In this document: positions 50,601-64,000 of the stretch, one piece after another
How the letters are laid out: the number at the start of each line of letters is the position of its first letter
How positions within the stretch are numbered: position 1 is the stretch's first letter
Assembly: GCF_020921035.1 (NCBI RefSeq)
Contig: NC_063156.1
Span: 5,022,001-5,086,000 of the forward strand
Direction: 5' to 3'
Length of the DNA: 64,000 nt
From: Rhodamnia argentea
Lineage: Eukaryota; Streptophyta; Magnoliopsida; Myrtales; Myrtaceae
Made by a program: the position numbers and the translations under genes
The notes under the pieces: model-generated
The model's database searches: none
The model's input: only the letters and a program-made list of their open reading frames with translations
Told to the model about the DNA's origin: nothing

Positions 50601-50967
50601 ATTTGTTTTACCGTCGTTCAGATGGAATTTTGTTTGGAAAATGTAGTAGTCAGCCTCACATATAACGTGATTGACTATAGTCACCCTTCATTACTTTAAG
50701 GAATTTGTTGTTGTCTTGTTGGGCGACTTTCAACTTGTTCAGATTGTATGATCAGATCGTTTTGTTTTCCTATCAATTTAAAATGACCGAACGTCGATGA
50801 ACATCTGTATCAGAAGCTTTGAGTTTTTGGAAAATGTGGGGAGTGGGGCATTTTCACATACTTCAAACCCATTATTAGCCTGTTATGCCTGCCATGGCAA
50901 CTGCTTCAAACTCTTTTGCTGCTTCTATAACCTTCCAATATTCCAACTCCCTCCTCCTGTCTCTATA

Positions 50968-53928
<2,961 letters not shown>

Positions 53929-54139
53929 GAATCAAAGAAGTAGAGCCATAATGCCAAATTTATGTTAGATTCTCCTTTTACGCCTTTTTTTCCCCCTTTT
54001 TGGTTCTTTCGGATCTGGCTAGCCATGCTCGTCTAGAATAATACCAGTTTCAAAGACCAAGCAGTTGCTGACTCGCTTATAGAGCGATTGACTAGTAACA
54101 GTACTGCCTCCTAAGAAGGTCATTGTCTTACTGAATAAA

Positions 54140-54385
54140 ATTCAGATTGTTTGATCAGATGATCTCGTTTGTTTCTTACTATAAAATGATGCAGGCCTAG
54201 AAGGGGTTATCAGAAGTTTGTCCACTGTTGTGAAATATTGAGAGGGAGTCCTGAACTTTTCACATTCATAATCTAGCACAATCAAAATGCTTATATCCGC
54301 AGTGGCGACTGCTTCTTACTCTTCTAGTATATAACTTTTTAATTGGAACTCCGACAACGTCTTCGTCACTCCGCCATAGATGCTC
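54140..54385 (+). repeat. Copy of the CRK upstream region, downstream of the intact gene
   Basis: Words in 50735-50965 recur in order here: TTCAGATTGT.TGATCAGAT, TTTTCACAT.C, GCAACTGCTTC-like GGCGACTGCTTC, TATAACTTTTTAATTGGAACTCC against TATAACCTTCCAATATTCCAACTCC. It looks like the front end of a further tandem copy whose coding part is gone. Confidence 0.55.
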
Positions 54386-56340
54386 TCCAGCCACTCTTCC
54401 TTTTATGTACTTTTCAGGCGCTCCGCTTTGCGAAATCCCAGTTTAATATGATCTCCTGCACCATTTAGTCATCTGTTTCATCGATCGTACAAGCTGGCTT
54501 AATTATTCAAGCTTTGAGAGGGTTCAGCAATGCATATGAAGATTTACTAAAAACATTGAAACGAATGAAGCCAATGTTAGAAGAAATGGAAACCGCAGAA
54601 AGAGAGTTGATGCCACCAAGTAATTCTTCCAAGGCATGTGAAGTGTGTTACCGAGGAATCCAGCACAGACAACTAAACTTATTAGTCGAGCCTAAGCAGT
54701 TCAAGCCTATGTGACCCATGCTAGCATAGGCCTTTCAATCTTAGGGGATTCAGTTCTATCTTAAGAGTCCACAATTCATGCTAGCAAGAAGTTAAGTGTA
54801 ATACTAGTGTCAATTTAGTACTAAACTTCTCAATTTTTCCAATTTGAGTAGTTAAAAAAAATTGCTTCTTAACTCAAGAAGTACTTCTCGCTTTACCCTC
54901 TTTTCATTACGCCATAATCCTCTTTTGGACCACGCCCGCCTACGCCTGTTGCCGACCTCCATCACTGCCCACAGGTGACCACTCCCCCCCACCACCCCGT
55001 GACCGCCGCCACCCACCACCCCCTGCCGCTAACTGCCGACCGCCGCCGGCCACCGCCCATCGCCAATCGCCAACCCACGCCACTCGTTGCCAACGATCGC
55101 CGACTACCGCCACCCTCCACCAACGGCCAACCTTCACCCCTAGCCGCCAATCTCTGACCATCGCCTTGCCCGCTGCCGTCACTGACTATTGATTGCTTCC
55201 GACAAGTCGCAGTCTTAGGCCACCGAAGTAAAAAATAAATAATAAATTTTTATTTAAAAAAATAATATTTTTTAATAATAAAAATTATTTTTTAAAGAAA
55301 TTTAAAAAGTTTAAAAATGAAGTAGAATTTTTCGGCCATCGACAATAATTTTTTTATAAAAGATTTTGTGTTAATAATGTTTCAAAAGTAGAAATTTTCG
55401 ATTATTACTAAACGAATTTCTCTTATCGGTAATCAATTTCTACTTCTGAGTAAAAGTAGAAAAATCAACTTCTTGCTAGAAATTGATTTGTGAAGCAAAA
55501 GTGTTGCCATGCGCGCCCTTAACTACTCTAAGTTCAAATTGAGCTTTTTGGCCATGGAGTTGAGCTGAAATGAGCTTGACAACAACAAGACTTTATCAAG
55601 TTGATCTCGATCTTGTCAACTCAAACTCAATCAAGTTTCGAACCTCCAACCTGGTTCGAGAAACTTATCAACTCGATTCATTTCGATTAAAACCCTATAT
55701 TATGAAACATATCAAGCTGAAGTCAGCTCATCTCCTAGTTGGGTTGGTTATGACCTGGGAATTTTTATAATCTTTCAGCATGTTCATGGAGTCAATAAGC
55801 CATGGACTTAGACAAGAGCAGGTACCAAGTTTTCCAATCAACGGCAAAACCTACTCTTTTATGATATCCGTTGCTGTGCCTCCTCTTTTGGTAGCTTTAG
55901 AATGTTTCGTTTTGATGCTAAAATGGTGGGTTAGAAGTCAGGATTAGGTATACTTCCCAGGACAGAACTCCTACTTCACATGGATGCCATGAACCACTCC
56001 TTGTTTTGTTCTTGATTTTTACATTTTTATTCAGCAAGACCGGCTCTTTCAGATACACGGTCACCGAACTTAACCCGTAAAAATTTTCTTCAAATTTAAG
56101 CTATCGGAATTTCTGAGAATCGTTATTTGCGAAAATCCGGCGCGCAGCCTTGTGACACCTTAAACGAGGTAAAAGAATCAAACGAAATTGAGCTTAAAGA
56201 TTACCCAAGATGGAGAAAGTATGGAGATGTTTATTTATGAAACAGCCTGTCCCTGCATGATACTCAAACCAACTCCAGCATGTAGAGATACAATGGTGTA
56301 GTGTCTTTCTGTTCCATCAGAACACTTGAAAGAACCCTTT
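54386..56340. other. Intergenic between the CRK cluster and the uclacyanin gene
   Basis: No convincing gene. A short frame at 54514-54714 is slightly RPW8-like but too weak to call. 54845-55530 is repeat-like (listed separately). The rest is AT-rich. Confidence 0.55.
54845..55530. mobile_element. Probable MITE with CCACCGCC-rich core
   Basis: The left end AATTTGAGTAGTTAA at ~54841 is mirrored by TTAACTACTC at ~55519. The core at 54935-55160 is a low-complexity cytosine-rich stretch (CACC/CGCC words) between strongly AT-rich arms. It has the same plan as the elements at 6234-6877 and 62620-63730. Confidence 0.42.
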
Positions 56341-56347
56341 TCTTCTC

Positions 56348-56356
56348 TATATATAT
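56348..56356 (+). promoter_or_regulatory. TATA box of the uclacyanin gene
   Basis: TATATATAT lies ~118 bases before the ATG at 56474, a usual distance for a plant gene with a leader of about 90 bases. Confidence 0.65.
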
Positions 56357-56473
56357 GGGAATTGCTAAGTCAGACTGAAACCAACTCTTCCTATATTCGC
56401 GACATTCTTCCGCCTTCTGCCCTAAGCAGTTCGCCTCAGCTGCTTCACTATTTCACTCTTCTTGCAATTCAAA

Positions 56474-57335
56474 ATGGGCATGCCGAGAACCTTTCTAACG
56501 TCGCTCCTGCTTGCAACTGTGCTCTTTGAATTAGCCATGGCGACTAACTACGTGGTTGGCGGTCTAAACGGTGGTTGGGACCTGACCACTGATCAGACTA
56601 CTTGGACATCATCCCAGACATTCTTAGCAGGAGATAATTTGAGTAAGTTGCATCCATTTCACACATCTTGATGCGATTCGACTTTGTCTTGACATAAGAT
56701 CATTCCAAGCGTTTATATTATCAAATAATTCAATCAACTTGCTGCTGTTCGCAGTGTTTCAATACTCACCGGGCCATGACGTATCCGAAGTTACCAAGGC
56801 AGACTATGACTCCTGCAAAGTGACTAGTCCCATCCAAACTTACACGAGTGGCTCCACAGTCATCCCTCTCGCATCTCCTGGGAAAAGATACTTCATTTGC
56901 AGTTCACCTGGACATTGTGCTGCCGGAATGAAGCTCCAAGTTAACACTCTGACAGCTTCATCGACTCCATCTCCATCTCCATCTCCTGACACTTTGCCTC
57001 CTCTAGGACCTGTCTCAACTCCATCACCTGTTACAGTGGTCGGTCCAGTTTTGCCTGAATCTCCTGCCACTTCTCCCCTAGGACCTGCCTCAACTCCATC
57101 ACCTGCTACAGTGGTCGGTCCAGTTTCGCCTCCAGCTCCAGAAGCATCTTCGCCGTTAATGACATCTTCATCAAAATCAACTCCTGCATTGTCGCCCGAG
57201 GTTTTTATCACTCCCCCAAGCCATGTTTCGGCAGAATCAGCAACTTCGTCAGCTAAAAAGGGCAGTTTTCCCACCACTCTGGCTGTGGGATTGAGCTTTT
57301 TCAGCGTGTTACTTATTGCCCAGAAGGCATCTTAG
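56474..57335 (+). CDS. Uclacyanin-type phytocyanin, GPI-anchored blue copper protein
   Basis: Two exons, 56474-56642 and 56755-57335, join at TTTGA|GTAAG and TTCGCAG|TGTTTC, giving 249 residues. The first ATG of the exon, [13 protein letters not shown], starts a signal peptide cut near AMA|TNYVV. The plastocyanin-like domain covers ~25-125. The copper ligands are visible: His in SPGHDV, then [17 protein letters not shown] with Cys, His and an axial Met, typical of uclacyanins rather than copper-free early nodulin-like proteins. A Pro/Ser/Thr-rich, arabinogalactan-like region with imperfect repeats ([15 protein letters not shown] / [15 protein letters not shown]) follows. A final hydrophobic tail ([14 protein letters not shown]) is the GPI-attachment signal. 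It is expected at the outer plasma membrane or wall; electron-transfer partners are unknown. Confidence 0.94.
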
Positions 57336-57996
57336 AGCTACATGTTGACCATGGAGACTTGCATGGTGCACTGTTCTGTGAGTTTAATCTTTCTGTGCTT
57401 CAATGTACCGTTGACAAGCAAATTCTTTTAGATTACTGTGTCTATGCCGTTAAATTGTTGAATCAGAAATTGGACGAGCTCTTTGAACATTTTATTTGAG
57501 AAGAAGACCATATCAGTTGAGAGAACTGCAAGCAGCATTCCGACATGGTCGGAGGTGTCATTACTACGAATCAAGGCACAAGCACAGCCACACCGAATAA
57601 TGAATCTCTTGGTTCCCTAGAAAAGTAGAGGCGGTATCTTAAGCATTCTCATTATGTGCTACTAAGAACATTCATTTGCTCTATGCAAGAGTCATGAGAT
57701 GAAAAAGCTATGATGTGAACAATTTCTAACAGTTTCACTAGAATTCAATCTGACCTACCAAGACTAAGAACTAGAAGTCTTCAAACAAGAAGTCCTGTTT
57801 TATTGCATTTTACATGACAACAGTACGTCCGTACTACAACGGATGAGAAACAATGGTGATATCGGTCCAACAATTAGATCATCCACCATATCAAGTTTTT
57901 CCACTTAGTGAAAATCCAATGCAAAAGGTCAAGAAATAACAGACAACATCAGTACGCTAATCCTAGTGATACTTTCAGATGATTCGTTTCTGCTGG
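57336..57996. other. Tail-to-tail intergenic space
   Basis: It holds the 3' UTRs of the convergent uclacyanin (+) and bHLH (-) genes. No further gene is seen. Confidence 0.65.
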
Positions 57997-60017
57997 TTAA
58001 GCAACAGGAGGACGGAGTACATGATCCCGCGACGTGTCAAGTACAGAAGGTGGCATAAATTGCCACATTGCCATGCCAGGGAAACCGACATAAGGCATCA
58101 ACTTGTCGCCACCTGCTCGCTCTTGACCAGCAAAAGGTGTTGACAGTGCAGACAGATGAGGTGGAAAAACTGGATGGAAGCTCATGGCTTTCAGCTGTTG
58201 CTCCAATTTCTCTTTATCCGCCTTTAGCCTCTGTTTCTCATCGCGAAGTTCATTCTTCTCAGCCTAAGTATGTAATGTACAATGATGAGTGCGCTATTGC
58301 TATCTTAACTTTTTTAAAAGACCAGTGGCGATACACATGAAGCTTATGCAAGAGAGCGGTCATCCCTGCCTGATCAGCAAAATAATTGAGAGTGCACTAA
58401 CCAACCTCACCTTCAATTCTTTTATTTTCTCTTGCAATTCCTCGTTCGACTCCTTGAGTTTCTGCGCTTCAGTACGCAGCTGGGTAACCATGCGAACGGC
58501 ATCACTCAAAATGGCAGACTTGTCCATCTTGGGTGGCCTTCCAGGCTCCAATATAGAACCCAATTCTAGGAACCTTAAAATTGAGCCAACTTGATGTGAG
58601 AGCCGCTAGGTAGAAGAATTACACAGAGAGAGGAAAGGAAGAATGACATGCCTTTCATTTAGCCTATCCCTTCGAAGTTTCTCCCGGCATGCTTTGGAAC
58701 CAGATGGAAGGCATGATTCAGATTTCAGTCTACAGAAGCATCAGCATAAGTTTTACTCTCTTGCACGAGAAATGAACCCACTCTAATCAAATAATTCTTT
58801 GAATATTATAGGTGTTGATTTTACTCTGGATTAAGCTGTGGAGGAAATGAACAGTGGTAAATGAATGAAACATCAGGAGTAATACAAGTCCATGTCTAAA
58901 AAGTCAACAACCTGCTAGTTGACTGAGAATTATGCAAACCGACATTGTTTCGATCTCTAGATTATGTCCAGTAGACTCGAGAAAACCCATACCTTTTGCA
59001 ACAGCTCATGCCCTTGAGGTTCTTTGAATCCTTAGTAGATGCACGGTTAACCTCTATGCTGGAAACAGTACAAGAAGAAACCGGACATCAAGAAGGATAA
59101 AGAGGGACAGAGAAAAAAAGAGCTACAATCGAAAGTTCTCCTATCCATTGCTGGCTTATAGTTATAGGAGTACCTTAAAGTCTATCTTAGCACGAATCAA
59201 CGATAAGAAGTTCCCTTCAACCCGTCTGGGATACCAATGGATACAAGACCAGTATGGCAGATTGAGGTTCCGGTATAAGTTCAAGGCTCATTGACCCAAC
59301 ACGGCAACATTGTCAGCCAATAAGAGCTCTAACATCTACCTCATCTCATCAAAGCCGACAGCATCATAAGAAGTTCTAAAAAATAACTACTCATGATCCG
59401 GGTTTCCCCAAAGCATCGCAAGTAATTCCCAATTTGTAGATGATATGCGCCTAACGGTTAACTCAACTCGCGTCGGACTAAACAAGAGCCTCAATCTAAT
59501 CCTGAAGAATCATCTTGATTTAAATCTCTCTCACACGAACCATAGATGGGCCCATTATTCCCAGTCAAACAAACTATCATTCTCACTAAATACTCCTCCG
59601 GCTCTTCCTAGTGACTTCGTAGGTAAACAAATTTGCCACAAAACCAAAGCAGCCAACAGAATCTATCCTTTTCTCGCTTCTGCAAGCAAGGAGGTGGGAC
59701 AAAATTTGCCAAAATCAACTACTTTTACCAATTTCCACTCTCCAGAAATCACAGGCTGGTGAAAACCTCGGAGCAGAGTCCGAACATTGTTCAAATTCAA
59801 GAACTCTCCACTCACGGTAGCTCGGTCAGCTCAATCAAGAGAAACCGAAGATACAAACAGCGAAGAGAAAGAGAACCCACCCGGCATTGGAGGAGGAGAC
59901 GTCGACGGACCGAGAGGACCAGGTGAACCCAGAAGAGGGAAGGAAGTCCACAGCCGAAACATCCACAACCCCATAATCAGCGAGCCAGTTGGAGTTATCA
60001 CAAGGGTCAATCTCCAT
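57997..60017 (-). CDS. ILR3-like bHLH transcription factor (subgroup IVc)
   Basis: Five exons (60017-59881, 59058-58993, 58729-58652, 58573-58411, 58263-57997) join to 236 residues, close to ILR3/bHLH105 and bHLH115. The start MEIDPCDNSNWLADYG matches the family opening. The basic region is SGSKACREKLRRDRLNER, then helix-loop-helix FLELGSILEPGRPPKMDKSA and DAVRMVTQL. A long leucine zipper follows (AQKLKESNEELQEKIKELK, then AEKNELRDEKQRLKADKEKL). The conserved tail GMAMWQFMPP and SRDHVLRPPVA ends the protein. IVc bHLHs form heterodimers that switch on iron-deficiency genes (bHLH38-type, PYE, BTS) and are degraded by BTS ligases, which recognise the C-terminal tail. Which IVc member it is cannot be settled here. 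Intron 3 uses a GC donor. Confidence 0.95.
58574..58651 (-). other. GC-AG intron 3 of the bHLH gene
   Basis: The donor is GAAAG|GCATGT and the acceptor TTTTAAG. It joins RLNE(R) to FLELGS in phase, as the bHLH domain requires. A GT four bases further in would break the helix reading frame. The intron is only 78 nt. Confidence 0.85.
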
Positions 60018-60055
60018 CGGGCGAGCACGATCGTGGGGACGTTTTCAGACCCAGA

Positions 60056-60084
60056 AGGAGGAGGAGGAGGAGGAGGAGGAGAAG
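60056..60084 (+). repeat. (GGA)n microsatellite in the bHLH 5' leader
   Basis: An almost uninterrupted GGA/GAG run, ~40 bases before the bHLH start codon on the gene's strand, where it reads as CTC/TCC triplets. Confidence 0.88.
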
Positions 60085-60089
60085 GAGCG

Positions 60090-62619
60090 TTGAACTTGGA
60101 AAGTTGGAGCTCCAATGTATGTGGTGAAAGTCCTTGAACAAAGAGAGAAAGGAGGAAGGATGATCATCATCATTGCGGGCAACAGTGAAAAAATAAATGG
60201 TGGGCAGTGATGTCAGACTCAGCGTCGTACGTAATGAACATTTTTTGGGGTCTCCAATATATTCGCTGTACCCAAACATATACCGATCTGCTGTCTCACA
60301 TGTAAGATACACACACGTGTCCGTTCTCATTTTAGCTGCGCCGCACCCAATCAAAACCATGCGGAACCTTGCCACCGAGCAGGCATCCCTCTCCCTTCAG
60401 CCCCTCAACCCCAGATGCAGACGCGCCGCCACCGTCCTCCGCCTCCATCGTCGCCGGCGAACTGTCGCTCCATTCCAGAACGTGCCTCTGGCAGTCGTTA
60501 TCTTCTTCTCTCTCTGTTGCACTCGTAACAGAGCTCATAATGGAGGGAGAGCTCGTATCTGGTCGTCATCATCGTCTTCCCTGCTCGTCTCGTCAATAAA
60601 GGAACTTGCGCCGGCGACCGAGCTCGGCGGCTGCGATAGAGCTCGACTTCGCGCCCGCTCTGAAGCTTGATGGCCGTGAAGTTGGACACGAGTGCAAGCA
60701 CCAGTTAAAGCAAGTAAACAGTTCCTATTCGCAAGTGAATTTCAAAGCATATGATTTTGTTTCTAAAATTCAAGTCTCATTGTTAATACGGCCATATAAA
60801 GAAGGATATATTTTCAGTACTTGTCTATCTGCACCCATTCGACTTTCAAGCTTATGAATTCTTACTTTGATAAATATGTCAGATTGTGTCCATTCGTATA
60901 AAAGAAGGTATGAGCACTAGCTAACTTGCTAGGCATGTTTTAAGTGTTTACAAGGTTCGCGATCACTTGTTATGGGACAGTTTTTTTTTTTTTTGGTCGA
61001 AATTATCGGATAGTTTGGCATACGAGGTTTTTGTAGATCTTTTTTTGTCTCTGTATGCCCGATAGGTCGGTGTTGCTAGTCCTATTTTATCTCGTATCAC
61101 GTCGGTGTCATATAAATATATTATGTCCATCAATAATGGACCCGTTCACAGGAGTAGTAAGGTTGTGTTATTCTTTCTTTTTCTACTGTCTACTTTCGAT
61201 AATATCCGGTTATCAAAGTAAATTTGTTTGATACGATAAAGACGAGTCTAAACATGAACTCGTAAACGAATAATGATGACCAAAAAAAAAAAAAATAAGC
61301 CACCCCTAATTAAAAGAGTGATTAATTTGAAGATTAGCTTGCTAGATTATGCCTCGCTTGTCCGTCGAAAGACGCTGCTTTTTCGTGACTCTAGACGCAT
61401 ATTCCGAGTATAAAGCTATGCTGAGCAAATTAAAAATAAATGGTGACGCAAAATGGGGGAGATTCGAAAATACAAATCACGACAATATCCCATCCCACGC
61501 AATGTCAAGTCAACTGTACTTTGTACTAAATAAAAAATAAGATTCGTAGATGAAATAATCATATGATGTACCTTAGTCCATACATCGATGAGAAATGAAT
61601 GATGGGCGGATTGACGATTTGCAATTAGCCCTTCATTTTTCGCAAATTCGTGTCACTTCTATCGCATCCACGGAAAAGAGGATGAGGATGGATTTTGAAA
61701 GATTAAGTGTAGGAGGACGAGAAAGGTCGGGTTTATGTATCGCGAAATCGTGAGAACCTGATATAAAATTTCCGTCCTCTTTTAATGTCTGCAAAACTTT
61801 AGAGCACACCGAGCCGATGTATCATAGCCCTTGATTTTGATAAGTCGCATATGACATTCGCGTGGCGTATTGTTTTTTCTTTTTTTTTTAAATAAAATAA
61901 CGTTTCATTCACTTTCTCGATCGGAATACGGAAGAGAAATATTTCAATTCAAAGAGCACAACTTCAAATCAAAGACAACTTCAAATCGAAACAAGTTCCG
62001 GATAAGAGAAATCTCAAGTTATAAGTCACACGCTCAAAGAGCACACTTATGACTTATTTATACCAAAATCAATGGTTGATCACTAAATCCGTCTTCAATA
62101 ATGAGCACATACCGAGAACTCTATATGATACTACGTTTTACCTTTCAGTAGTGCACACCTCCGACACCATCATCAAGTAGAGTAAAGAGGTCGAATGAGC
62201 ATAGATCCGACTCATCCGAGAGCGAAACATTCACGAAGTTCCTTTGGTCTCCTTCAAAATTAAATTTGTTCACCAACAAAATTCAAGAAAAGTGAAACTC
62301 CCAAAATACACACTCTAAAAAAAAAAAATTCCAAATCTAGACTACGTCGGGATAGAAATTTCCACAAAATGGGAGAGAATTTTTTTGAAATTTAGACTAA
62401 ATCGGAAGAGAAAAGCTTCTAAACGAAAGGAACAGGTTGCGAAAAAGTAAAAGATCCAATGAACGGGTGCAAGTGAATATTTGAGTTTAACCAGATTCCG
62501 ACCCGAGCACTAACTCGAGCGAATTCGGGTCATTCGACGACGCAATAATGAATCTTTAAGAGACTCACTTAATCCTCCTGCATGAAGGGTTTGATACTGC
62601 CATGACCCGACAAAAAAAG
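60090..62619. other. Intergenic right of the bHLH gene
   Basis: No gene supported. 60345-60660 is GC-rich with open frames on both strands but without a family match. 60960-62600 is AT-rich with poly-T and poly-A runs (60979, 61280, 61880). Confidence 0.55.
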
Positions 62620-63730
62620 AAAAAAAATATATGTTTACTAAAAGTCTTAGAACTTATCGCGAAAGTCCAATTAAATTCTAAAAATTGCAAAAATTACAAT
62701 CAAATCATAAAACTTGTCAAATTGATACAATTGAGTCCTTCCATTCATTTCGTCTAATTTGGCTAACGAAAAATGTTAACGTGACTTTTTTAAATATTTT
62801 TATTTCTTCTATGTGGTAATGACGTGACTAAAACAATGTCGTTTTTGTCCCGAATATGATTTTTAATGTACTTTTTATTTAAACTAAATTAAAATTAAGG
62901 TAAAACTTTATTAAAAAAGAGAAACAGAGGGAGGGGACTAGGGCACGAGGACTTTGCGGCCCTCGCCTCCGCGGCCCCACCACCACCGTGAAGGGCCAGC
63001 GATGGTGGGGAAGCGATCAGCGAGGGTTGCCAGCCCTCACCTAGTTTTGGCCGAGATCGCCAATGGCATCCGACCCCTCTCTCTTTAGCCGTCTCTGCAC
63101 TCGACCTTCTTGAAGCCCCTATGCTTCCCCTCCGATCCATCTAGCTTGTCAAGGTCAGTCGACCTCGCATCTTTTCTATGTTGGTTTCAAATTGGTCTGG
63201 ATCTTCTCGATCTATAATTGGGTTTGTTTCTCTTTATTTTGTTGCCTGTTTTTTATTTCCATGATTAGGGTTTTCAGTGGGAAAGGAAGATGTTTAGAAG
63301 AGTGCCGAAGAAAAGCCATAACACCAAGCATCACATATTCTTGGAGTCATTGAATCTGTAATTAGGGTTTGGACCCAAAAGAAAAAAAAATGTTCCGTGA
63401 TTAGGGTTATCCCAACCATTGGCCTCTCCTTTTTTCTTTTATTTATTTATTTTAAATTTTAGCTTATTTTCAAATTAATTTAAATAAAAACATATTAGAA
63501 TCAAAACGATGCCGTTTTAACCATGCCATCGTTGCATGGGAGAGAGAAAATATTAAAAAAAAAAACCTATGTCAACATTTTTCATTAACCAAATTGAATG
63601 GATTAAAGGAAAGATTTGATTGTATTAATTTGACAAATTTTAAGATTCGATTGTACTTTTTGCAAGTTTTATAACTCAATTGCATTTTCGCGATAAGTTT
63701 TAAAACTTCTGGTAAATATATATAAAAAAA
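62620..63730. mobile_element. Large terminal-inverted-repeat element (foldback/MULE-like)
   Basis: The ~150-bp left arm (ACTTATCGCGAAAGT, ACTTGTCAAATTGATACAAT, AATGTTAACGTGAC) is matched in reverse complement at ~63565-63725 (AATTTGACAAATTTTAAGAT, CATTTTCGCGATAAGT). The ~760-bp interior has a GC-rich core at 62930-63130 and no transposase. Confidence 0.8.
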
Positions 63731-63920
63731 ATGATTACATTACATCATGCAACATGCAAAAAGAAGACTAATTTGACAAGTTTTAAAATTTGATTATACT
63801 TTTTACAAAATTTATGACTCAAGTGTATTTTCGTGATAAGCTTTAGAACTTTTAGTCAACATATCCAAAAAATATTACATTATATTATGGAACAAGTTTC
63901 AACCCAAAAAAAAAATCATG
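63605..63920 (+). repeat. Tandem duplication of the element's right arm
   Basis: The right arm (AATTTGACAA.TTTTAA.ATT.GATT, TTTTCG.GATAAG.TTTA, ACATTA.AT.ATG.AACA) occurs at 63630-63755 and again at 63768-63895 in the same orientation, clearly diverged. Confidence 0.75.
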
Positions 63921-64000
63921 GAACAAGCAAAGAGAAGAGCAAAAATGAAAATAAAAATGAAAAAAAACCCTATTTGATAAAGATGGAGATGCGGGGTATC

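Noticed and set aside
54514-54714. Short frame with AYEDLLKTLKRMKPMLEEME, resembling an RPW8 domain piece
   Set aside because: Only ~25 residues look right, with no following NB-ARC and no conserved second half. Too weak to annotate.
54940-55182. Trp/Gly-rich and Pro-rich open frames in the C-rich block
   Set aside because: They are translations of a low-complexity repeat core; both strands are open.
60197-60670. 157-residue plus-strand frame right of the bHLH gene
   Set aside because: Low-complexity Arg/Ser composition and overlapping frames on both strands. It sits in the bHLH promoter side and matches no family.
62895-63140. 81-residue frame in the inverted-repeat element
   Set aside because: It lies in the GC-rich core, has no transposase motif and a biased composition.

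Overview
This is nuclear DNA of a flowering plant: interrupted protein-coding genes, GT-AG introns, abundant short inverted-repeat elements, a tRNA-derived SINE and one Copia retrotransposon. The gene products read as rosid/eudicot proteins. The style of the TIR-NBS-LRR fragment suggests Myrtales (Eucalyptus-like), but that is only an inference. There are no bacterial operons, CRISPR arrays or rRNA genes. All exon boundaries were worked out by eye from splice signals, phase and family knowledge.

Layout. 1-5448: a minus-strand Copia element entered from inside one LTR. It is inserted in the NB-ARC exon of a TIR-NBS-LRR immune-receptor gene whose 5' part survives at 5449-7638. 8270-15065 (-): a complete 15-exon ATXR2-type SET-domain gene carrying a SINE and a MITE in introns. 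16723-21220 (-): PEX22, a peroxisome biogenesis gene, 8 exons. 22320-23759 (-): a U/P-type cyclin, 2 exons. 24390-32817 (-): an EXS-domain (ERD1/XPR1/SYG1) membrane protein, 13 exons, with organelle-like DNA in intron 2. 36062-36451 (-): a single-B-box microprotein of the BBX30/31 (miP1) type. 36.6-41.6 kb: gene-poor, repeat-rich. 41652-44503 (+): a DUF604 Fringe-like glycosyltransferase. 45.5-54.4 kb (+): a cysteine-rich receptor-like kinase (CRK) cluster with one decayed copy, duplicated debris and one intact 7-exon gene. 56474-57335 (+): a GPI-type uclacyanin. 57997-60017 (-): an ILR3-like bHLH factor, tail-to-tail with the uclacyanin. 60-64 kb: no convincing gene, ending in a large inverted-repeat element.

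The genes are functionally unrelated neighbours, as is normal in plants. They cover chromatin (ATXR2), peroxisome import (PEX22), phosphate/cell cycle (EXS, cyclin U), light signalling (BBX), defence (TNL remnant, CRKs), cell surface (uclacyanin, glycosyltransferase) and iron response (bHLH).

I found no clearly new biochemical system. The most unusual observations are: three GC-AG introns in three different genes; a young but coding-dead Copia element that split an immune-receptor gene; a 14-residue in-frame duplication inside that receptor's TIR domain; and a CRK locus with a missing catalytic exon and copied flanks.
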